DNA from: Topomyia yanbarensis
Taxonomy: Eukaryota > Arthropoda > Insecta > Diptera > Culicidae
Length of the DNA: 64,000 nt
Assembly: GCF_030247195.1 (NCBI RefSeq)
Contig: NC_080672.1
Coordinates: 307,489,115-307,553,114 of the forward strand
Direction of reading: 5' to 3'
Below the pieces are notes generated by a model. The model did no database searches and had not been told where the DNA came from. It was given only the letters and a program-made list of their open reading frames with translations. The translations under genes were made by a program, and so were the position numbers. Below are positions 59,157 through 64,000 of this stretch, in pieces (within the stretch, counting starts at the first letter, position 1; each line of letters opens with the position of its first letter).

Positions 59157-61741
59157 CATGTATAAAATATATTTACCGCATTTTGGAATGTTTAAAGTTT
59201 TAACCATTTCTTATTATTCTAGAAAAAGTATCATAAGGAAAGGATAAGAAGGAAATATCGATAACAAATAACAAAAAATAACGAACCCAAGTGGCAACCT
59301 TGAGAGGCTTCTGATATAACTTGAATTGAGGTTGATATTGTTCCATTACATCAAAGAGCTTTCTCGCGGTTTGTATGATATGACTGTACCCAACATACTC
59401 AAGTCTATATAGAGAGCTTCTACGTGTATTCCATTAACCATGGCTGTCAATGTATATTTAATGCACTCGAGTAGATTTATACCTGTAAAACGACCTTTAA
59501 AAAACCTTTTTTAATCCACCTAGTGGTGCAATTGTGCCTTTCTCATTTATCCAAACTATGATTTAATAGCCGAATACGTTCAATATAACGTTGTGGAAAT
59601 GTCTATTATATTCTTATTACACTTGGTAAGCATATATGAGTGCAGGCTTGTTACGAACCTGAAAAGTAAGATGTCGACGCTGACACACTTGAAGTAAACC
59701 AAAATATGTTTAATTAACATAATCAGCGTGAGTTCAATGTTGTCTTAATGTTAACGTATTTTGTAATGCGGGGAAGGGTGGGGAAGGGGAGGGGTAAAAT
59801 TGGTGGGAGAGGGAGTATACTTTGGATTTTGAATCTTTTGGTTCCATTCGAAAGGTGAGAAAATTTCCTATTGAACGATTTTCTCATATCTCTCAGTTAA
59901 TTAGTTTTAATTACCTCTTAGTTGTAAAGTAGTTAAAAGTTAGTGTTTTTGAGGAGGTTTTGTTAATTTTCTCAAAATAATGAATCATGATTATAGCAAT
60001 ATCTATTATCCAAAAGTTAGGTTTTAGGACGATTCATAATTAGTTCTTCAATATCATATTCCTATCTCTTCTCGTTTCTTTGTAATTTCATTACTATAGT
60101 TTTCCTGTAATCGACTTGCAAGTGTTTAAAAGACTCTAATCTAAAAAATATGCTTTATATCGCCATTTCAAATGTTTCATTGGAAAGCTAAGAAAATTTT
60201 CTATCGATGTATGTACAAATATCTCCTAGTTAAGGGTACTAAATGACTTTTTATTAGTAAAATAGCTCACAATTAGCGTTTTTCGAGGAGTTTTGTAATT
60301 ATTCTAATTATTAATCAACAAAATTTATCGTTACTATTGTTCATTTGGTGCCCCTTAACATTTTCGATAACTTGTTATTTGACACTTTATCCATATCTCT
60401 TTTCATCTCGCTGATATTTAATAATTAGCACAAGATGACCTCACTACAAATGTAGAGGGTTCGAAATCGTTGTTTTTGCATATGAAACGATGTGATAAAA
60501 ATGATTTTGCGTTGAAACAAAAAGAGAGAATTGAATGAAGCTAAAGAAAAAATTGTAGAACTTGCTGAGAAGCACTATTTCCATAATAATAATGGTGATG
60601 TTTATTATTCACCATTTTAAGAAAATTAACGAAAATGCTAGTAATAACACTAACTTTAAAATTATTTACTTCTAAATGAATACTAAATTCACTTAACTGA
60701 AAGACATTTTTCTCTATAAAATTTTCCTGGGTTTCGATAGAAAAGAAAAAAAAGTATCATAAGTGCCATAGTTTTTCAGTTAGAGCTAGTATTAATGAAA
60801 AAGAGATAAGAATATCCAAGTTTAATAACCCAAATACATGAAAACAAGATAAGTGTATCATGTCAAAGAACGAATTATGCAGCTCTTCAAGACTAACAAT
60901 CTGAATTATTAAAACGATGATGTTAACTATTAATATTTTCGAGAAATGAACGAAAAATTGATCAAAATTGCTATGTTTTAAATAAATGACTTTGAAAAGG
61001 TTACTTAAACTTATTAGCTGAAACATGTTAGGACATCACTCAATGGGAAAATTTCTTACCTTCCCAATGAACCTAAAATATTTGAAATACAAAGTACACT
61101 TTTTGAGTTAGAGGTATTTTAAGACAAATAAGTTTTTAACACAAAAAGTTCAATTACTTTGTAACGGTTGAAATTTGATGATATGTGTAGAAAGATTTTA
61201 TTTCTCCAAATGTGACAGTCAATCACCCCTCGAGAGGTTCTTAACCATGTACCAAACACCCTGTACGTAATATTGAGTAGGATGCTTTCATTATCAGCAT
61301 CTGGAATGAAATCAATCCCACCCAACAAGCAACTTAGCTGGATATTGGCTTGAACAGTTCTTGTTCAGCTTATTCTCTCGGATCAATGGCTTATTCAGCT
61401 TTCTTTGTTTGTTGGGCAAGCAACAATTTTGGTTTTATGGTGCTCTTGAAGCCGCTCATAGAATTTAGTTTGCACTTGTAGTGTGCCATAAAACCTAAAA
61501 TGTTACTTGAGAATATTACGTTGATTGAAATTTCCCTATATGTGAGCTTTTACTTCCGGGGAGAATTTTTCGTAAGTCATTTTGCAAGCAAAATCTGAAG
61601 GAAAGTACACTGAAGCGAAAAAGTGTGTTTCATCATTAACATAAAAGTACACGATGCTCGAATTATTTTGATTTATAGTCATGATAACTTCCGCAAGGAA
61701 ACTGCAATAAAACCCGCTAACTTCTATCCAGAAACTCGACA
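59157..61741. repeat. AT-rich dispersed repeat region with internal copies
   Basis: At 59514 stands TTAATCCACCTAGTGGTGCA followed by ATTGTGCCTTTCTC, wording I associate with a very common culicine repeat. Units with GAAA(R)GYTRAGAAAATTTYCTAT, TAGTTAA/TTAATTAG, TTAGTGTTTTT or TTAGCGTTTTTCGAGGAG and TAATTTTCTCAAAATAATGA occur at about 59846-60000 and 60178-60330, and in inverted orientation at about 60600-60720. No gene. Confidence 0.5.
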
Positions 61742-61749
61742 GTCGCGGT

Positions 61750-62050
61750 CAGTGGCGGCGAACCACTTTACGCCCGAGTGAGTAGAAAGCATAGGGTAAG
61801 GGGTCCATTAGTAAGGAATTTTTCCCATTTCGCAATGCACACGCTTACATTACATTCACATTAAATCTCGTTCGTTTATGCAAATGGAATTGTGGTACAT
61901 CGATGTTTTCAAATGTAGTGTAGTGCGAGATACATGCGTTGCGCATCTAAATTTTTTGAAATGATTCAAAATTTTAGTGGGTAATTACCCACACGGTTAT
62001 TTTCGAGTGGGTAGTACTATCCATACTACCCACGCTTTCCGCCGGCCCTG
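61750..62050. mobile_element. hAT MITE with a perfect 8-bp target duplication
   Basis: GTCGCGGT lies at 61742-61749 and again at 62051-62058. Between them stand CAGTGGCGGCG...CGCCGGCCCTG, with imperfect inverted ends of hAT type. 301 bp, no coding. Confidence 0.85.
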
Positions 62051-62109
62051 GTCGCGGTCATCCTTGAAAGCATTGCAATTGCATTCGAAATCTTATTGCA
62101 GGGGTGATA

Positions 62110-62304
62110 TTTAATAAATATTAATTAATAAATAATAAATAATAAATAATAAATAATAAATAATAAATAATAAATAATAAATAATAAATAATAAATAATA
62201 AATAATAAATAATAAATAATAAATAATAAATAATAAATAATAAATAATAAATAATAAATAATAAATAATAAATAATAAATAATAAATAATAAATAATAAA
62301 TAAC
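62110..62304. repeat. 7-bp tandem repeat (AATAAAT)n
   Basis: About 26 copies of a 7-bp unit. Three units make 21 nt, so minus-strand frames encode a heptapeptide repeat (LFIIYYL) without stops; these are not genes. Confidence 0.95.
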
Positions 62305-63050
62305 AATAAATTTATAGGTATCGTTCAACCTACCAAGAACTTTTTAGACTCAAATCGACAATTTTTGGAACAATATCTGTCAGTGAGTGTTTGTGGGTGC
62401 ACAGTGTTTCACAATTACTGATGCTGAAAATTTCGCTTAGGCTAAGCCACCTTTATCCAGGTCCATCATTTCAGGCATACAGTACTGAAAAGATTCCACT
62501 AATGAGCCTAGAACAAATCCAATGAACATTTTTATTTGTATTAGTATTAGCTTCCTTGCTGATGGGGCTGGCTGTTGACTTGAGAGTCCTGAAGGGCTGC
62601 TTTTTCAGTTATCATCACAGCCACTGCTAATTGATGTGATTATATACCTACTGATTTACATATGCATACTAAGACATGTACACATACATATGTATATGCA
62701 CAGATACATGCATACATATATGGATATATAAGCGTGGTATAATCGAAACATTATTGTACTCATATTTATGGTTAGAGTAATTTCAGTTCCGTGTTTTGAA
62801 TCGTAGAGTAAAGTAGGAAGCGATAGGTATTTCAACCTACTACCTCGCTATAAAAACGCTGTTAGGAATACTTTTTTTCAGATTGAACCTCCTAAAAGTA
62901 ACATATTGCCCTAAACTTCCTTTAAGTAAATATAATGAGACGATGGTATCACCAAATTCGTAGAAATTATTTGTGTGGACAAGTTTGTTGAAAGCGCATA
63001 GTCTCTATTTTAATTAGTTTAATGCAAATTTTGTTAAATAACGGTTAACG
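62305..63050. other. No recognisable gene
   Basis: Contains ACATA-rich simple sequence at about 62655-62740. Confidence 0.5.
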
Positions 63051-63300
63051 TTTGTCTCTAGTACGCCAAGATCGGCTTTTCAGAGCATTTGATTCACAAT
63101 TAAGTGGACTAAAAAGTCAAGTAAGTGGTTATTTAGTGCGTACATTTGAGAACTGAATTAAATGGCGTAATTAGATTTTGTATACAAAGTCGCGCTCACA
63201 AGTTATAAACTTTTAAGGTCAAGTATACTGAAATAAATATTTAAAATCAGTTTTTTGCGGTTAACAGCAAATAATTTAGAAACCGTAAACTTTGGAGATT
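63051..63300. repeat. Dispersed repeat, second copy of 15340-16080
   Basis: Uninterrupted here; matches GTTTGTCTCTA...GCC, GTCAAGTAA, ACATTTGAGAACTGAA and GAAACCGTAAAC of the first copy. Confidence 0.6.
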
Positions 63301-63422
63301 TAAAGGGTGTTATGATCAAAAATTGGTGAAACAAAAATGTGTATAAATCGTTCAAACTTTTTATTTCGTTTGCAAATTCAATTTATACAGGATAAAGAAA
63401 AATATTCACTCAAGTTTCCTTT

Positions 63423-64000
63423 TTGGCGAATTGCCGATTCTTCCGTTTGACACCTTCCATCAAGTTTTGCACAGCCTCCTTGGTCACTTTCCTCGCCGCA
63501 GAACGTCAGTTTGCCTTGAACTACATCTCGCTGACAATGACAACTATCGTCTACTCGAGGTTATGTTTGACGATTGCCCAATATTTTTCTATTAGGCGGA
63601 GATCTTATGTCCTTGTACCGGACGTTGTTCGCGGCGTACCTTCTTTCCTTCGTAATGACAAGATGCCAAATCCAGCCAAAAAAGAACGGAACAATTGTGT
63701 TGCTTGAAGAAAGGCAACAGATGATTTTCTAGACACTCCTGCACAGAAATTTCCTGATTGACGGTATCGGTTGCGATGTAAATGTCGCGCGTCAAGCCAC
63801 AGGAACAGATAGTTTGCCACACGACATATGACTTTGCGAACTTCAACAGCTTAATGGGTTTGAATATCTCTTTGAATATCCCCACGATCCACTTCTTCTG
63901 TCTGTCGACATTTTTGCCAATTTGACGTGCGAGTAGTTCGGATTTTCGCGATGTGCGAGAAAAATTTTGCTCCGTTGCTCCTCTTGCTTCGATGCCATTT
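63423..64000 (-). pseudogene. DD37E-type transposase relic at the right edge
   Basis: Minus strand, entering from beyond the window. SYVVWQTICSCGL and LENHLLPFFKQHNCSVLFWL-DLASCHY match the transposase at 45309-46237, including the second Asp. RLIEKYWAIVKHNL carries the Glu region, and VQNLMEGVKRK is the C-terminus. The stretch after CHY is shifted and shortened and stops occur, so it is dead. It is clearly more divergent than the pair at 41.7 and 45.2 kb. Confidence 0.75.

Noticed and set aside
62121..62328. Hydrophobic LFIIYYL repeat frames
   Set aside because: Pure product of the 7-bp microsatellite.

Overview
The window looks like nuclear DNA of a mosquito (family Culicidae, probably a culicine such as Aedes or Culex). 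The evidence is the AT-rich, intron- or intergenic-like composition, several relics of IS630-Tc1-mariner elements of the DD37E type (a group described from mosquitoes), non-LTR retrotransposons with mosquito-like ORF1 and ORF2 proteins, and a dense load of MITEs and foldback elements. The species is an inference. I find no complete host protein-coding gene, only a few candidate first exons or promoters in GC-richer islands (about 10.8-11.6, 23.6-24.6, 35.1-36.2 and 49.5-52.3 kb). Almost all recognisable coding sequence belongs to dead transposable elements.

Layout. 1-8920: one decayed LINE (endonuclease, reverse transcriptase, C-terminus, 3' tail) split by nested insertions. A hAT-like element with an 8-bp target duplication itself contains a TA-flanked element with internal tandem units. 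A long-arm foldback element sits in the LINE C-terminus, and a 1.7-kb piece of the stack is tandemly duplicated. 8.9-17.5 kb: mostly non-coding, with a GC-rich island, a TA-flanked MITE whose core is a 33-bp satellite, a piggyBac-like TTAA MITE and two palindromic MITEs. 17.5-18.7 kb: an ORF1-only LINE-type element; a second copy lies on the minus strand at 56.3-57.2 kb. 19.3-23.3 and 36.9-40.2 kb: two dead copies of an R1/LOA-like LINE with endonuclease, reverse transcriptase (core lost in the second copy) and RNase H. The first is interrupted by a MITE with interleaved inverted repeats, the second by a foldback element carrying a tRNA-like segment.

26.8-29.2 kb: a 2.4-kb foldback element with a smaller TA MITE in one arm. 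31.0-34.2 kb: a SINE/RTE-like tail with GATA repeats, a second ORF1 relic, and a 1.75-kb foldback element carrying repeated copies of an identical 15-mer. 40.6-46.5 kb: a cluster of four DD37E transposase relics, two of them nearly full elements in inverted orientation; a fifth lies at the right edge. 47.7-48.9 kb: a short sibling of the TA element at 2.2-4.6 kb. 49.5-52.3 kb: a GC-rich island with a good candidate first coding exon. 52.5-54.1 kb: TTTA repeats that are probably a LINE tail, invaded by a MITE. 54.1-56.2 kb: AT-rich DNA with a recurring 14-mer. 57-64 kb: further MITEs, including a hAT MITE with a perfect 8-bp duplication, microsatellites, and dispersed repeats.

The genes do not form a pathway. 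The window is a record of sequential transposition in which nested insertions, paralogous empty sites and opposite arms of palindromes give relative ages and exact element boundaries.
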